Part shown: in pieces, positions 10,303 to 21,834 of the stretch
Layout of the letters: every line of letters begins with the position of its first letter
How positions within the stretch are numbered: the stretch's first letter is position 1
Source of the DNA: Agrocybe praecox
Taxonomy: Eukaryota; Basidiomycota; Agaricomycetes; Agaricales; Agrocybaceae
Direction: 5' to 3'
Length of the DNA stretch: 64,000 nt
Assembly: GCA_964017145.1 (NCBI GenBank)
Contig: OZ024841.1
Location: 930,001 to 994,000 of the forward strand
Notes under the pieces: model-generated
What the model was told of the DNA's origin: nothing
Seen by the model: only the letters and a program-made list of their open reading frames with translations
Databases searched by the model: none
Program-made: the position numbers and the translations under genes

Positions 10303-11985
10303 AGAAAAATTCAGGGTTAGTGTTTTGTATTTTTATTTTTGGTCTGGAACGCGTCGGCAAAATCGGCAACCCGGGAGGCGCGAGCGCCTATCAGCGCAAA
10401 TATCGTGAAGGCATCAGCACATCATATGATCCAGTTCATAAGAGCACGTATGTAGCCAAGTCCAAACGTGTACATCGTGTATCCAGATTGAAGAGGTCTC
10501 CGTAGATAATGATAGGAGTCTGATCGAATTATGTGGCCGTATAATTATTGGAAAAGCAATTTTCATTTGTCTGAGATTCTCATTATACATCCATCATTAT
10601 TGTTTATATATCGTTGTGCTTGATCAGTGCACAAGTGTTTTCGTTTCATTTTCGTCTCTGTGAGGCCACATTTTCAGCATTGAGTGATAGAGAGTTATCT
10701 AGGCACTAAAAAATAGTTCAGTAAAGGTAAATCTATACCAAGAGCATGTCATGACTAGTACCCAGCTGCATCGGCTCCCGCATCGGCGCCCGCGTCAGTC
10801 GCACCAGCACCAGCAGTGTCAGAGGCTCCGGAAGCGGCTGCTGGGGCGGCGCTACAGATCAAAAAGGTGGTTATTAGCTCTCTTTGTAGGAGTATCGATC
10901 TACGAAATAAAACTTCAAGGGTAGTTACCTAGTAGTATCGTCACCGCCAGCACCTGCGTCTGTGCCAGTGGGCGTGGCATCAGACGCGGTTGAGCTTGCA
11001 TCACCACCAGAATCAGAATCAGATGCCGACGGTGTCGCTGGCTCTACCGCCTTTGTCGGACTACCACTCTTGCCACCGCCGTGGTTATGATTACCGTGGC
11101 CGTGCCTGCCGTGACCATGGTGTCTATGGTGCCCGTGATGTCTATGCCTGCCGTGTCCGTGATGTCTGTGCCCACCGTGATGTTTTCTTCTCTCGGAAAG
11201 GAGGTCACTGTTGACATCCCGAGATTCAAGAGCTTGATACAACTTATCCCTTGGAAGGACGCCTTCGACGCCTGTCGATGCCAAGTTACTCATTGTGAGC
11301 GATTTGGCTCCAGAAAGGTCCACATCCCCAGATGCGATAGGCTTGGCATAGAGCGATGTGGTCCCAAGGACAAGAATGCCACCAGCGATTGTGGCAGTGA
11401 GCTTGATGATTTGGTTTACTGATATCATGATCAAGTTGTGGTGTGTAGCCTGAACGATCTCATCACTGCCAGATGCGCTTATATACATAATTACAGCAAT
11501 GCACTTTGATAGATTGTTATTGTAAAGCCTCATCGGCAACTACTTGCCCTTATTTACACGCTGCTAATGGCGTCCAAAACACTACAAGTTACAAGATTTG
11601 TAAAGTTTTAAACATTAGTATATAGGTTAGTTAGTATGGTTCTCTTTAATCATATCTAAACACCTAAAAGAACTAAGATTCCGAGCCAGAAATTTTAACT
11701 AGAGTGGATCTTGAAGCTTGAAGCTTGAAGCCAGGCGATTCAGAATTACCGAGTTACATTGTTCTAATCTATATGCGCAGCTCGTCAACCGATTTTCATT
11801 TTTGATATTATATTAGTAGAAAATCCACTTAGCTGCCGCGGCAATATACAAGTGTTACAGATCTCTCTTTACGTAGTGCCAGCGTCTACGTCCGAAATTT
11901 GATACAGTTCTATTTATATCTGTGCGGCTACTAAGTTACTTCTCGCCCCTTTGAGGCTCATCCAATTCCCTGCTATTTAGTTTAG
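10303..11985. repeat. Segmental duplication, copy 2
   Basis: Direct copy of 4892-6543. It carries the second His-rich gene and flanks. The left border lies only about 40 bp from the target duplication of the hAT MITE. After the right border (GCTATTTAGTTTA) unrelated sequence begins. An insert of about 18 bases (CTTTAATCATATCTAAAC) near 11643 distinguishes the copies. Confidence 0.88.
10755..11428 (-). CDS. Secreted His/Gly-rich protein, copy 2
   Basis: Two exons (11428-10929 and 10851-10755) give 198 residues ending ...GADAAGY. Signal peptide, NLAS segment, His/Gly/Arg block and Ala/Asp-rich tail are as in the copy at 5305. The His block is a little longer here (an extra GHRHHG unit near 11165). 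Both copies keep open frames, identical intron positions and promoter-proximal sequence, so both may be expressed. Variation is concentrated in the low-complexity units and the C-terminal tail. Metal binding in the wall or outside the cell is a plausible role given the neighbouring ACR3, but this is inference. Confidence 0.8.
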
Positions 11986-12217
11986 CGTTCGACCAGACGG
12001 AAAACGCAAAAATTTATATTTGTCTCTACTTGTCCATGCAATGTGAACAACGAAACTGGAAAACCACTTGTCATTGTCGTGGCTGTGTCTAGGCAACGCT
12101 CGATGACCGTGAGTGCGGAGACCAGCCGCGCGGTCGTGGTGTGGTCACGGCCTTGTCTGACCGTTCATTTGTCCTTTGTCTCCAACTTAATACTCGACAT
12201 ACTGCGGGGACGTCGAT
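11429..12217. other. Promoter of His-rich copy 2, then spacer
   Basis: Up to 11985 this belongs to the duplicated block. The remaining 230 bases are the upstream region of the membrane protein at 12218. A frame at 12043-12444 runs through but does not continue into the downstream exons. Confidence 0.45.
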
Positions 12218-13530
12218 ATGCAGCATCTTCCTCGCCAGGGCTCACCTTTGCCGTCAAGCGACTCTGGTTTGACAAATGGTTCTTCAAATGGTTCTTCCTC
12301 TGTAACTTCGGTGATTATACTTCCTTTGTGACCCGAATCCCATCTAACATATTCACAGATTTCAAATTCAAGCAACAGTATCACCAGTTCAACCAGCATA
12401 ACCACGTCTCCTTTGACATCGATAGTACTTCCAACTTTAATTAAGTGAGTTCTAGGCATCATAGATCACTGCTGGCTGCAGGTTAGAGTGCTCATAGAGA
12501 TCATTCTGTCAAGCTCAACTGTTCCGGCCCTTACATCCATTCAGACCCCACCTCCTTCAAGTACACCAGATCTAACATCCACTGGCGTGGAGCCTCTTAC
12601 GAATCTTAGCGCGCCCCAGACTGCTCACAATGACGCTTCAACAAACGTAGTGGCGTTCACATCAACGAGTCTATTCTTGGCAAACTCATCAGGCTCGTTT
12701 CCAATATCTACGTCAAATTCAACGGAAAACATTTCGACCATTGTAAGCACTCAGCCAGATGGCCAAGTTACAAGTGTAAGTCATTCTTGACCCCCCAAGT
12801 TCGCCAATTGTAAACTCATTTCATCTGGTAGTTCACCACGCATCTCCCTACCAACCTCGCTGAATCCAAGCCTGGATTATCAAGTTCAAAACGTTCAGGA
12901 ATCATAGCAGGGGCGACTGCCGCATTTGTCGTCGTGTTATGCCTCATTCTTGCTTTAGTGTTTGCATATAGAAAACACAAGCTACGCAGAGACCTCGCTT
13001 CATATGAAAAGAAGCGTGAGGGCAAAGGACTTTTGGACGGGGAGGAATTTGACGACGACGAAGCGAATTCTGCTCGTAATGGGCCGAGTATGCGCTCGGT
13101 TACTCCATTGCATGCGTACAAGGACTTCAGCGTAGCAAGTTCTTCCGATACTATAGGGCGCCGAAGCATGCTTAGGACGAGGGTTTCAGAATCCGGGTCG
13201 ATATTCAGGGAAGAGATATGGCCTCCTCCCGAGCTCGTGGACCCAATTAAAGAACGCAGTAGCCAGGTCAACCTCGGAAGCATCGTTTCGGGTGTCATGG
13301 GCCCTGACGCGGACGCCTCAAGTTCCTACCACAAAGGTTCAACGGGAACTGCGGCGACTAACCCACCTGCACCGCTTCCCAGCCTCGTAGAGAATGATAT
13401 TTCTACTGTCGATTTAGAGCCACGGAGCAATCCTTTCCAATCCCAACCCTTGCCTCTACCGATAAATTATCTGCCACCTGGAGCACTGAGACCAAGTACA
13501 CCAGGTGCTGCTAGTTATACCACTTCGTAG
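12218..13530 (+). CDS. Ser/Thr-rich single-pass membrane protein
   Basis: Four exons (12218-12310, 12359-12444, 12487-12775, 12832-13530). About 150 residues are Ser/Thr/Asn-rich (SNGSSNGSSS, TSITTSPLTS), probably heavily glycosylated. A single membrane helix follows (GIIAGATAAFVVVLCLILAL, then VFAYRKHK as the stop-transfer). The cytoplasmic tail of about 190 residues is rich in Ser and Pro (GRRSMLRTR, PAPLPSLVEN, PSTPGAASY). This layout is shared by many basidiomycete cell-surface sensors or mucin-like proteins, but I see no named domain. No signal peptide is evident from the ATG used, so a further upstream exon is possible. Confidence 0.62.
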
Positions 13531-13713
13531 ACCCACAACCCAAAATTCGCCTCAGCAAATGTATACCCTTGGATATTAACTTCTATATTAGAATATTAAC
13601 CTGTATAGCACGCCCATTCACTTAGCCATCTATGACTTTTTATTGACTCTAGTTATTAGTTTTATTAATATTATCTCTAAATAAATATCGACCGGATTAC
13701 AGTATCCTCTAGA

Positions 13714-15200
13714 TTACAGGCCCCTTGCCAACTCCAATCCCTGCCTCAGGTGCTCAATCTGCTGTAGGTTCTTAAGGTTCTGCGCCTCGACCTCTGGACC
13801 AATAGCGGTTTCCCACCACCTCTCGCCTTCAGGTACATCGCGCCATCCACTAGTAAGAAGCGTGCGCAACTTTTTCGTGTTTCCACCATGTGGCTTGGAC
13901 ATGATCTTCTTCACAGTTGCCCATTCAGGATGGGGCGAGGCGAGTGAGGAATTTGGCGTGCCAGTGAACCCGTTAACGGCGAGCATGAGGTTGGGAGGGA
14001 CCGTGATTCTTCCAATCTTGTAGCAAATCTGCGAAACGACGATGGTGTGAAGGACGGCACCGTCCGGTTCTTCGCCAGCCAGATTGGCAGCCACAGCTTT
14101 GAGATCGGGTACTGCATTCGAAGCGCCGTTGGGAGTCACTGTCGCGTTGACGTATGGGGTCCCGTTGGTAGAAATTTCCTCAGATCCAGGCGTCCGAATG
14201 ATTGTGCTAGAAATTTCGCCATTGGGAGAATCTGATTGTTTTCTCTCGACGTGCTTCTTTTTCCTTCCATCTGGAAGTTTCCGAACGAACTTCGACATGA
14301 TGTAAACCTGTGGATGGAAGAGTACGGAGTAAGCACGGATTTTGGAAGAACCACGATACATAAAGAACACACCCATTTTCTGTCCCAAGCAACAATTGAC
14401 GTGCGTATTTCATATGTGGTTAACATAGGAATCTCCTTGATGAAGTGATAGTGGGTGCCTAGATCGTTGGTGTAAGAAGTTCGCGTAGGTAAGAGGTTAT
14501 TGATGTAAAACATACCGGCTAAGGCTATCCATCCTCCAGCACGGAAAAACATAGGGAACAGTTCTATCGCAGACTTGAATCTCGCTCCATCCATGATCTG
14601 ATTCGGTCAGCTACATTGAATTATTTAAGGCAAATGATAATTAACACCAACCTTGGCATAACTTGAGTTACTCAAGTGCCCATTAAAGTCGCTGTCATCG
14701 AGAGCTGTATAAATAGTTGAATCAGCGCCCTGAGCTATTATGATAATCATCCATCCAGGTTGCCTTACCTACTTGGGTTCTATACGGTACAACCACGGCA
14801 AATGGATGAGAACCCACCGGAGTTATCGAATCCAACCATCTATCTTCGAACTTGACGGCATTAAGAGGCGACATAAAGAACATTCGAAAGCGAATCCAGA
14901 GGTGTTCGAGACGTATGCGAAACACAGGTCGGAAGATACGGACTGGACAGATAAAGAGAGGAGGTAAGAATTCGCCGAAGACTTTGTCGGACGTCCAAGT
15001 CGAAACAGGGTCTACTCACAGTGCCATACCAAAGGCCATGACTTGATATTAAGAATAAACAACAGGCACACGAGAACCTTTCCTAACTTCGGTAAGACGC
15101 GAATTCCATTCGAAAAGGTAAGATTCTTCGCCAGGCCCCGAAGAAGGTCCAGAGTGGTTGCCAAAAGTGGCGTCTTCGCGATTTCTGCAAGGCTGCTCAT
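13714..15200 (-). CDS. THEM6-like thioesterase (hotdog fold)
   Basis: About seven exons on the minus strand. The start at 15200 gives MSSLAEIAKTPLLATTL and then a membrane anchor (LGKVLVCLLFILNIKSWPLVWH). Exon 2 reads FRIFRPVFRIRLEHLW...AVKFEDRWLDSITPVGSHP. Small exons then give the family motif DDSDFNGHLSNSSYAK, MDGARFKSAIELFPMFFRAGG and THYHFIKEIPMLTTYEIRTS, followed by VYIMSKFVRKLPDG. The pattern D-FNGHLSNS-Y / LD-ARF / HF-F-REI-YE-RT-I is that of the 4HBT-type family which includes THEM6. These are presumed acyl-CoA thioesterases, with little biochemistry known. The C-terminal 150 residues (PHPEWATVKKIMSKP, GWRDVPEGERWWE) are a fungal extension. Confidence 0.82.
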
Positions 15201-16012
15201 AGCCAGCTATAGCCTTGGTCGTGTTCGAGCAGGTTGTAGTTGGCGGACAAGGAACGGAGTATCGTGATTGTTGGCCATGATTCTCCTTGTAACAGTCCAT
15301 TTCGCAATTTTTGGGGAACCACGTAATGACTCTTTATGTTTATAATATCATGTGCTTAATCGATGTGTGGCTGTGCTGTGGAGATAAAATAGATAGATAC
15401 TGATTAGATTACTTTACTTGAAATAGAAGACAATTATAGAAAATCGGTACAGTACGACGCTTCTTCGGTAAAAGTAAAAATGTTTACTATCAAGAGCGAC
15501 TAGATCGCTCTAAATAGGCGTTGGCAATGAGAGGCGTTTGTTGCTTCGAAATTACATGTTGTCTAAATTTAGATAGTAAATCTATAAATAACTTGGATAG
15601 ACATAAGGCATCACGAACAAGGACGCGACACAGCGTAGTCAATGGCCATAGTCGTGTTTCATTTCATGAAAGTTATCATCTGGCTACCATGGCTATACGA
15701 TACCGTGATTAAGTAATTTCAAGTGCTCATGATCAGGTCTGGTAATGATTTCAACCTGACAGCATCATTCTAGGGGGTCATAATCGAATGTGAAGTGCTC
15801 AAACTGACAGAATCAAAATGATTGTACCAGGAGCGCTCTTTAATTACAGCCAACAAAAAAACTATATCTCTATAAACTCAAATACAAATACATCAAAAGA
15901 AAAGTACGGTAAAGTATAGAGTGCAATGCGGGTCAGCCATCACTCCGTTGAAGGCAAAGCAAAAAGAGAAACGATATCATCCAAGAAAATAACACACACA
16001 ACTAATCACCAT
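15201..16012. other. Intergenic, no gene seen
   Basis: AT-rich spacer between the thioesterase promoter and the 3' side of the Cys-rich gene. Short frames only, none convincing. Confidence 0.5.
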
Positions 16013-16312
16013 CTACTCGCAACACAGAAGCCTATAGCAGCAAGACCCATCGCAGAGGTCTCTCGCCCTCTCATGACCAAATCGACAGGACTCGGCGCAG
16101 TGCGGTCCTGTTTCTTCGTAGAAGCAGCCGGGGGGTATGTCAGACTCTGGTTCTAAAACCAAGACCCCATTGCCATTCAGTCCTTGTGCAGAGAATGAGG
16201 AAAAATAAGACGAGGACGAGTGTCGAGGCGCAGCTGCTGCTAGAGCCGTTGTGGTGATGCCGAGTGCGGCGAGGAGAGGGAGTAGTATAAAGTGCATAGT
16301 CCCGAGTCGCAT
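16013..16312 (-). CDS. Small cysteine-rich secreted protein
   Basis: A single exon of 99 residues. Residues 1-27 are a signal peptide (MHFILLPLLAALGITTTALAAA). A Ser-rich spacer is followed by a C-terminal Cys cluster: eight cysteines within the last 40 residues in the spacing C-x9-C-x3-C-x10-C-x3-CC-x4-CC, ending LLCCE. Eight cysteines could form four disulfides. Small secreted Cys-rich proteins of basidiomycetes include effectors, hydrophobins and defensin-like peptides, but this spacing is not the hydrophobin one. Function is not assigned. The second Met (five codons in) would give an equally good signal peptide. Confidence 0.65.
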   Translation of the reverse strand: MRLGTMHFILLPLLAALGITTTALAAAAPRHSSSSYFSSFSAQGLNGNGVLVLEPESDIPPGCFYEETGPHCAESCRFGHERARDLCDGSCCYRLLCCE

Positions 16313-16904
16313 TATAATATTTGGCTTGATCGTATAGGGATAATTAAGGGCTGAACCTGTTAAGTTCCATGTGTGTGTGAGAGAGAGTATAATAGACGGA
16401 CAGAAAAAGAAGACAACACTGACAAATGAAAATGCGACGCACTTCGAACAAATTACACTTGGGGGGCAGGTTCTGGGGAGGTCGTGCGCCTGGACGAATC
16501 CTCGTTCTACCTATAACCAAAAGCTTTTATACACACACACACGGTACGCCTCGTGTACTCTAAAGTACGAATCACGTACGTAAAGAAAACTTAGTTCTTT
16601 TTCTTTTCGAAAGGGATAGATGTCCCATGAGGACTCCGCGCGTTTTTCATACATACGTCGACTGAGCCGAATATGAATTTCGATTTTGATTTCGAAAGAA
16701 GGTTTCTGACGCAGCCACACAGCCAACTTCTCAGATGAATAGGCTTTACTGACAAGTAAGAGTCATTTATTGGAGTCGATCCCGTTCAAAGGTATGATGT
16801 CAGGATGAATGAATGTCCAACGTTCATGTTAAATTCCAATGGTTAGATCTTCAAAGGTACTTTATTTTATTACACCGTATTCATTTACATACACAACATA
16901 CAAG
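16313..16904. other. Intergenic with CA microsatellite
   Basis: Promoter of the Cys-rich gene, a short (CA)n run near 16531-16541, and the 3' flank of PAAF1. No gene seen. Confidence 0.5.
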
Positions 16905-18511
16905 TTAAAAAGCATACCTCCTCACAACCCCGTCATCACTGGCACACCAAACATCAAACCTCCCGTTCGCACCTACTCCCCCACCTCCATTGACATCCTC
17001 CCCACTACGCCCGCGCACAGAGACATTCCTAACCGGATCACAGTCCACACCCACAAGCTCAGCACTGACCATTGGTCCTTCCGGGACGACATCAGCGATA
17101 TAAGGTAGGCCATCGGAAGTGGCTACTGCGAGCTGCACCACCGATTCGGATACGTTTCCTTCCGCGCTTGCCAAGGTAGACCGTGACCGTTTGATAAATG
17201 CCAGCCCTTCGATCGAAGCATCGAGCCTCTTGAAAGAAGTCAATGGACTCGCTAAGGAGCGCGTGTCATATATCGTGATGAGACCCTTTGAAGATCCCGT
17301 AGCTAGAAGGTTCAAAGGCTGAGAATACGCGATGGTGCTCAACGCGCCTCCGCCTGCATTCGTATTCAAAGTCGACCTAAACACCGATTTCTTGAGCCCC
17401 AAATCCAACAACTCAAATTCCCCACTCTGCAGGCCACAAAAAACGACCTTGGTCCTTGTCTCCTGTACCTCCCTCGTATCCGTCGGCGACGGCAGGTCGG
17501 ACTCCTCCCCGTCCGGTGGGACGAGCAGCCGGTCGCCCAGGCTCATGGAGGTGATAGCAGATTGGGCATAGATGGACGAGATGGCTTGGCCGGATGATAC
17601 GTCCCACAGCCTGATAGTGGCGTCGAGAGAGGACGAGACGACGTTCCGCCCGAGCGCGATTATGGCCGTGTCTGTTACTGTGCGGGTGTGTGCGCGCATC
17701 GTACGCACGGGGTTTACCCTCGTGCCTGTGCTCGTTGTTTGGGGTGACGACTCGTTGTTGGTGTTGTCAGGTAGCTCGGCAGGGAGGATCGTCAGTGAGA
17801 AATCGAGCCCTGAAGAGAGCAGCACCCGGGATGAGGGGAAAAATTTGAGCGACGCGACTCCGCTTAGATGTGGTCGGGAGGGAATTTTAGTTTTCGTCGT
17901 GTTGATGGAGGTTGGGATTAAGGATTGGCGGGGATATGTATACCCCTTGGTTGGGTAGAGGAGTACAGAGCCGTCGAGGTATCCCGTTGCGAAACGAGAC
18001 GAATCAGGCGCGACATCGAAGGCTGTTATTCTATGAGGCTTTGGGTGGATCATGAGTACAATTTACTTCATCGTGATATCCTCTGGATAGTACTCACACT
18101 CACTGGATTGGATCTTTCCTCGTCCTTGTATGCCTGTACAGCAGTGATCACCTTTGTAGGCGGTACACCGAGAGATTTACATGAGACTGTATAAGTCTAT
18201 TCAAGGTATCAGGAGCACGGCTAACGAGTATGTAGTTGAAAGATAAACGTGTTTTAGATTGTACAAAGACGTACCCCGTTCGAATCCCTCGCAACCTCTA
18301 CGTCTCCTTCCTGCGGTTTCAAATTGACAAGGTTCCTGTCGCGTTCGTCCAGTTCGGCGTTTATTTTCGCATGAACTGACGGCTCCGCTGTCTTGTAGCA
18401 GGATACCCAGAATCTGTCGAGTGGGACTGTTCCTTCCTGGACATCTTGGATGACCTCCGGAAAGCTGTCTTGTATAGCCACGACTGGCAGTGTCAAAGCG
18501 GAGGCATTCAT
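16905..18511 (-). CDS. PAAF1: Proteasomal ATPase-associated factor 1 (PAAF1/Rpn14-like WD40)
   Basis: Three exons (18511-18265, 18186-18104, 18038-16905) give 487 residues. The N-terminal part (PEVIQDVQEGTVPLDRFWV, LDERDRNLVNLKPQEGDVEV) precedes WD40 blades: HRITAFDVAPDSSRFATGYLDGS, GVASLKFFPSSRVLLSSGLD, HTRTVTDTAIIALGRNVVSS followed by LDATIRLWDVSSG, and LLATGSSKGLITIYDTR. The end GVDCDPVRNV...DDGVVRRYAF matches the end of animal PAAF1 (ADCDPVY...DGLVRRY). PAAF1/Rpn14 chaperones assembly of the 19S base by binding Rpt ATPases. The MIHPK start often predicted for exon 3 lies in the intron, and the acceptor is CCAAAG at 18039. The acceptor choice for exon 2 was set by frame. Confidence 0.88.
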
Positions 18512-18809
18512 GTCGAGGAACAGTGAACGGTAAGTGTAAGAGATGAAGCGACAATCTGTAACAATCACTGATCGCTTGCGCACCGTATTTTGGGTGGTTT
18601 CGTGTTCAATTGTTTACTTTTTCGGAGGAAAAAGCTGCCATATTTGGTAGTCGGCAATCCTGGTGGCTATGAATAGGTCTCACTGAGGTCCTGTCTGAAA
18701 TTTATCAGTCAGAAAAACATAAGTATAATAACAAGTTGTAACTCACCCAAACTATACTTGATATGAGGCTGGCCTGCAATAAAGAGAGACGGTCAAAAAG
18801 TCCCAAATA

Positions 18810-19049
18810 CCATCCTTTGTTCTCCATCTCTCTATTTTACCTCACCAAATTTGGAAGTATTTCACAGATATTATCATGCTTTTTTAGTGTCATGATTCAT
18901 CTTCTCTTTCCTTTGAGTTTGGTATTATTTTGATGCCTACACTTTACGGCTAGTATGCCAAGGCCATGCTCTAATTCCTCCTTGCCATATGCTCTCCAAA
19001 TTTTATATGTATTTTTGGTGCCGGAGCGAAGCGAGGCGCATGCCCTGTT
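18810..19049 (+). repeat. Dispersed repeat R1, longer copy
   Basis: Two blocks, 18810-18892 (CTCCATCTCTCTATTTTACC, CACCAAATTTGGAA) and 19010-19049 (TTTTTGGTGCCGGAGCGAAG, then CGAGGCGCATGCC), recur adjacent to each other at 36605-36732. This copy has about 115 extra bases between them. No protein is recognised. Confidence 0.75.
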
Positions 19050-19183
19050 AATAAATATGTTTTGTATTTTGAACACCTGTCTGAAGAAATAGTCATTGAA
19101 AATATAAAACATAATTATTAATGGCTATCTTGACGACAAATAGCTCTTTTTGCCAGCGGTGCCCTAAGGTACATCGAGATCTC

Positions 19184-19252
19184 ACGCGGCGGGCATTGAT
19201 ATGTCAAATCTGGTGACTCATTACGAATCTGACATATCGATGCCCACCGTGT
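19184..19252. repeat. Imperfect 26-bp foldback
   Basis: Arms 19184-19209 and 19227-19252 are inverted copies matching at 22 of 26 positions, centred on GGGCATxGATATGTCA, with a 17-base loop. TAGCTNT motifs with GACAAA lie on both sides (19133-19146 and 19262-19280) as direct repeats. It looks like a short foldback or MITE remnant. Confidence 0.6.
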
Positions 19253-19470
19253 CAAGCACTATTTTGACAAAAAATAGCTATGTCTGCCCGACAGAGGCCA
19301 CAGACAAGCCAAAACAAGCAAACTCGACTTACATTTGCTATCCGGCTTAGACGGCATGTACTCAATCCCGTCGAGGTGAAAAGGACTTTGGAAGTCGATG
19401 GACGCAGAAAAAGCGAAGTTGGTCAGGAAAAGATCAGCGTTGTCGCATATCTTTTCAAAAGGCTCTTCAT

Positions 19471-19506
19471 CGATCGTGGACCGAAATTTGCTAGGGTCAG
19501 GCTAGA
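19471..19506 (+). repeat. Dispersed repeat R2, short copy
   Basis: CGATCGTGGACCGAAATTTG followed by CTAGGGTCAGGCTAG matches the start of the copy at 9158. Confidence 0.5.
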
Positions 19507-19514
19507 CTCGCGAC

Positions 19515-19632
19515 CAGTACGTTAGGTGGTGATTTGTCATTGTCCATTACTTAACGTTGAGTTGTTTGGCTTCCTAACATCAAGCGGACATCAAGCGGAC
19601 TGTGAAAAGGGGCATCACCACCTAACGACTGG
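19515..19632. repeat. Short element with 14-bp perfect inverted ends
   Basis: CGTTAGGTGGTGAT at 19520-19533 is perfectly inverted at 19614-19627. Both are extended outward by CCAGT with one indel. The interior of about 80 bases includes a tandem ATCAAGCGGAC pair. A target duplication was not evident. Probably a tiny MITE. Confidence 0.55.
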
Positions 19633-19878
19633 GAGTAACGGGGACGATTTTGGAGGATCCCCCAGCGTGACAAAGACTTAGTGAAATTTCGCGTTTTCCG
19701 CGCGCACATTCTTGTTCAAAATCGTTGCTCTTTCTTTACACGCTCCACAAACTGTACTTGAAACACCTTGAATATATTGTATAGACAAGTATACAGCATA
19801 TTATCTTTAATAAATATAGATTTTACCTGAGCTTGCAGAATAGGAGTGATATTTGGGTCGAAAAACTGTGGAATTTCA

Positions 19879-20322
19879 TCAAATTGAAGTAAAATCGAGA
19901 ACAAAAAGTGGAAATACCAATTTGTTGTTACCGTTCAATAGCAGGTAGTGAGAGGGGCATGTGGCGAAGAGACCTGTGAAATTTTGTTGATTCCAGCGGA
20001 GTGGGGCGAACATCCGTGCTGGAGCATGAGCACAGAGGGCCAGGCACTGGTGCATTATGAAGCGGTCAACCGCCTCCTCGTATTCGGCGCAATACGGGCC
20101 CATGGGCAAAAGCGCATACTTTGTCCAGTGGAGGTGACAGGCGTGTCCTGTGAGCGCTGTGAGCAGGGTGTTGTGACGGCTGGCAATGTCACTGAAAAAC
20201 CGGCGGCTGGGAAAATCAGGTACAAGTTTGTGGCACAAACCTGTACCTTTTTCAGTGGTTTTCAGTTGACGTGTAGTCGCCATTTGCTGCTCTGGGATGA
20301 AACAAAAGCAATGGGTAAGCAT
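19879..20322 (-). pseudogene. Remnant of a non-LTR retrotransposon C-terminus
   Basis: A 147-codon minus-strand frame contains RFFSDIASRHNTLLTALTGHACHLHWTKYA-like sequence followed by YEEAVDRFIMHQC. This resembles the end of LINE polyproteins after the RNase H domain (pattern LLTALRTGH-x-LN-x-Y...C-x2-C...E-x-V-x-HFL-x-C). The second cysteine pair is degraded. No reverse transcriptase core was recognised nearby. The assignment rests on this short pattern only. Confidence 0.4.
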
Positions 20323-20971
20323 TGAATAGCAAGTTGGTCCTTGAAATATACAATAAGCGTTGATAACAAGAAAGTGATTATAGCGTTACGTACCTTGCAT
20401 CCCATATGGTAGTTGATACTTCCTCATCCGTGCACTACATCCCATGTCTAACTCTGTAGCCAGAGATACGCCAATACCCCCTTTCCAAGGAATAGCCGCT
20501 GCAGCCTGCTAGCTTCCAGGCCAAGTTTCCTGATGATCACTGATTCTGAATAGCACACTCGGGGTTTCTCGGAGTTCAAGAGGCGAAGAGGTGCAAGTTC
20601 TGGCGGCCTGGCTAAGGCGTGATCCCTGTCCAGGTACCTCTGAATCCAGACGTGCAAGAAGGGCCGACTGGCGACAGTTGAGCTTGAGTTGGGCGACAGC
20701 CTGCACTGCCAAGACATCTAAAGGGCGGGATTATGTAGCCAGATACGTTTCCAACCGTTTTCTGTGCTGGAGGCTGGTGAGAGGAAGCTGGGGAGGTGGC
20801 GAACACGACCGTTATGATAGCCATCAAGGAGCAATTCGGCGAAATTTCACTAAGTTTTTTGTGACATCCGTGACCCTACTAAAAGTGCCCCGTTCGTCCC
20901 AGCCGTTACCTGGAGATGCTCGCGGCTGCTCTCGGCACTTAGCGGAGTTTGACAGGTAATGGCTGGTCACG

Positions 20972-21076
20972 AGCCTAGGGTCAGGCTTGAAATAATCTCA
21001 GTTTCTAACTCAGTTGAGACGGAGTTCTATCTGGCTTATGCATATCTATTATCTAAGACGAGCGTCCGCCTGTGTA
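20972..21076 (+). repeat. Dispersed repeat R2, copy 3
   Basis: Aligns with 9175-9277 (CCTAGGGTCAG, CTTGAA, CTCAGTT, GGAGTT, GAGCGTCCG, CTGTGTA) with moderate divergence. Confidence 0.55.
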
Positions 21077-21834
21077 AATCTTTCCTCACGACATAGCAAT
21101 TTAAAACACTGTTGCTTGTCATCTTGTCGAATTTCCAAGTCATTAAAAAAGCTTGCAGATGTAAAAATTTAAGATGTAATTTTTATACCAGGAAATTCCA
21201 AATTTTTGTACTTTAGATTCTGGATCCAGGTCTTTCCCTTCAAATCCTGATCTGTACATTATTCATCCGTCTGGTTTTCAACCAACCTTCATATGTCCCG
21301 CACATGTCGTTGTATTATTTCCGAGAAGCCCGGTAACTGTTACAGCTTCTCCGGTATGTGACTTATTTTGAAAGAAACGGAAGGTGTCTCAACCAAAACG
21401 AGACCTTCGAGTGGCACTGCTCCTCCATCAGTACGAGACACCAACCTGATTGATGTTTCTGTACCAGTGCATGGTTAACCCCGGCCTTGCAGATGATCGA
21501 CAGTAAGTACTGAGAGACTGGTATGTATGTTTTCCCATGCGATGGTAATTGCTAAAAATAGAGAGTATTCGATGTAACATCCGCACCGACCCCACCGTAA
21601 GCAGTAAAAAAGATTGATGATTTTACTTTGGTCATTACTATGGTCGTTTCGTTTCAACAAACCCCTCGCCAAATTGCATCTTGCGGAATACAATTGTAAT
21701 GGGTAATCAAGCCGTGGGAATATGTTGTAAACAGGTAACCATCTTTCTTAATAAACATAAACCTCTGTTCGTTTTACTTAGCATAGCACAGAATCCCCAG
21801 AATTCTATCCATCCAATCCATCCAGCACTAACTA

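Noticed and set aside
18018..18053. ATG at 18053 as the start of the WD40 protein
   Set aside because: An N-terminal PAAF1 part is encoded by two upstream exons, and this ATG falls inside the second intron.
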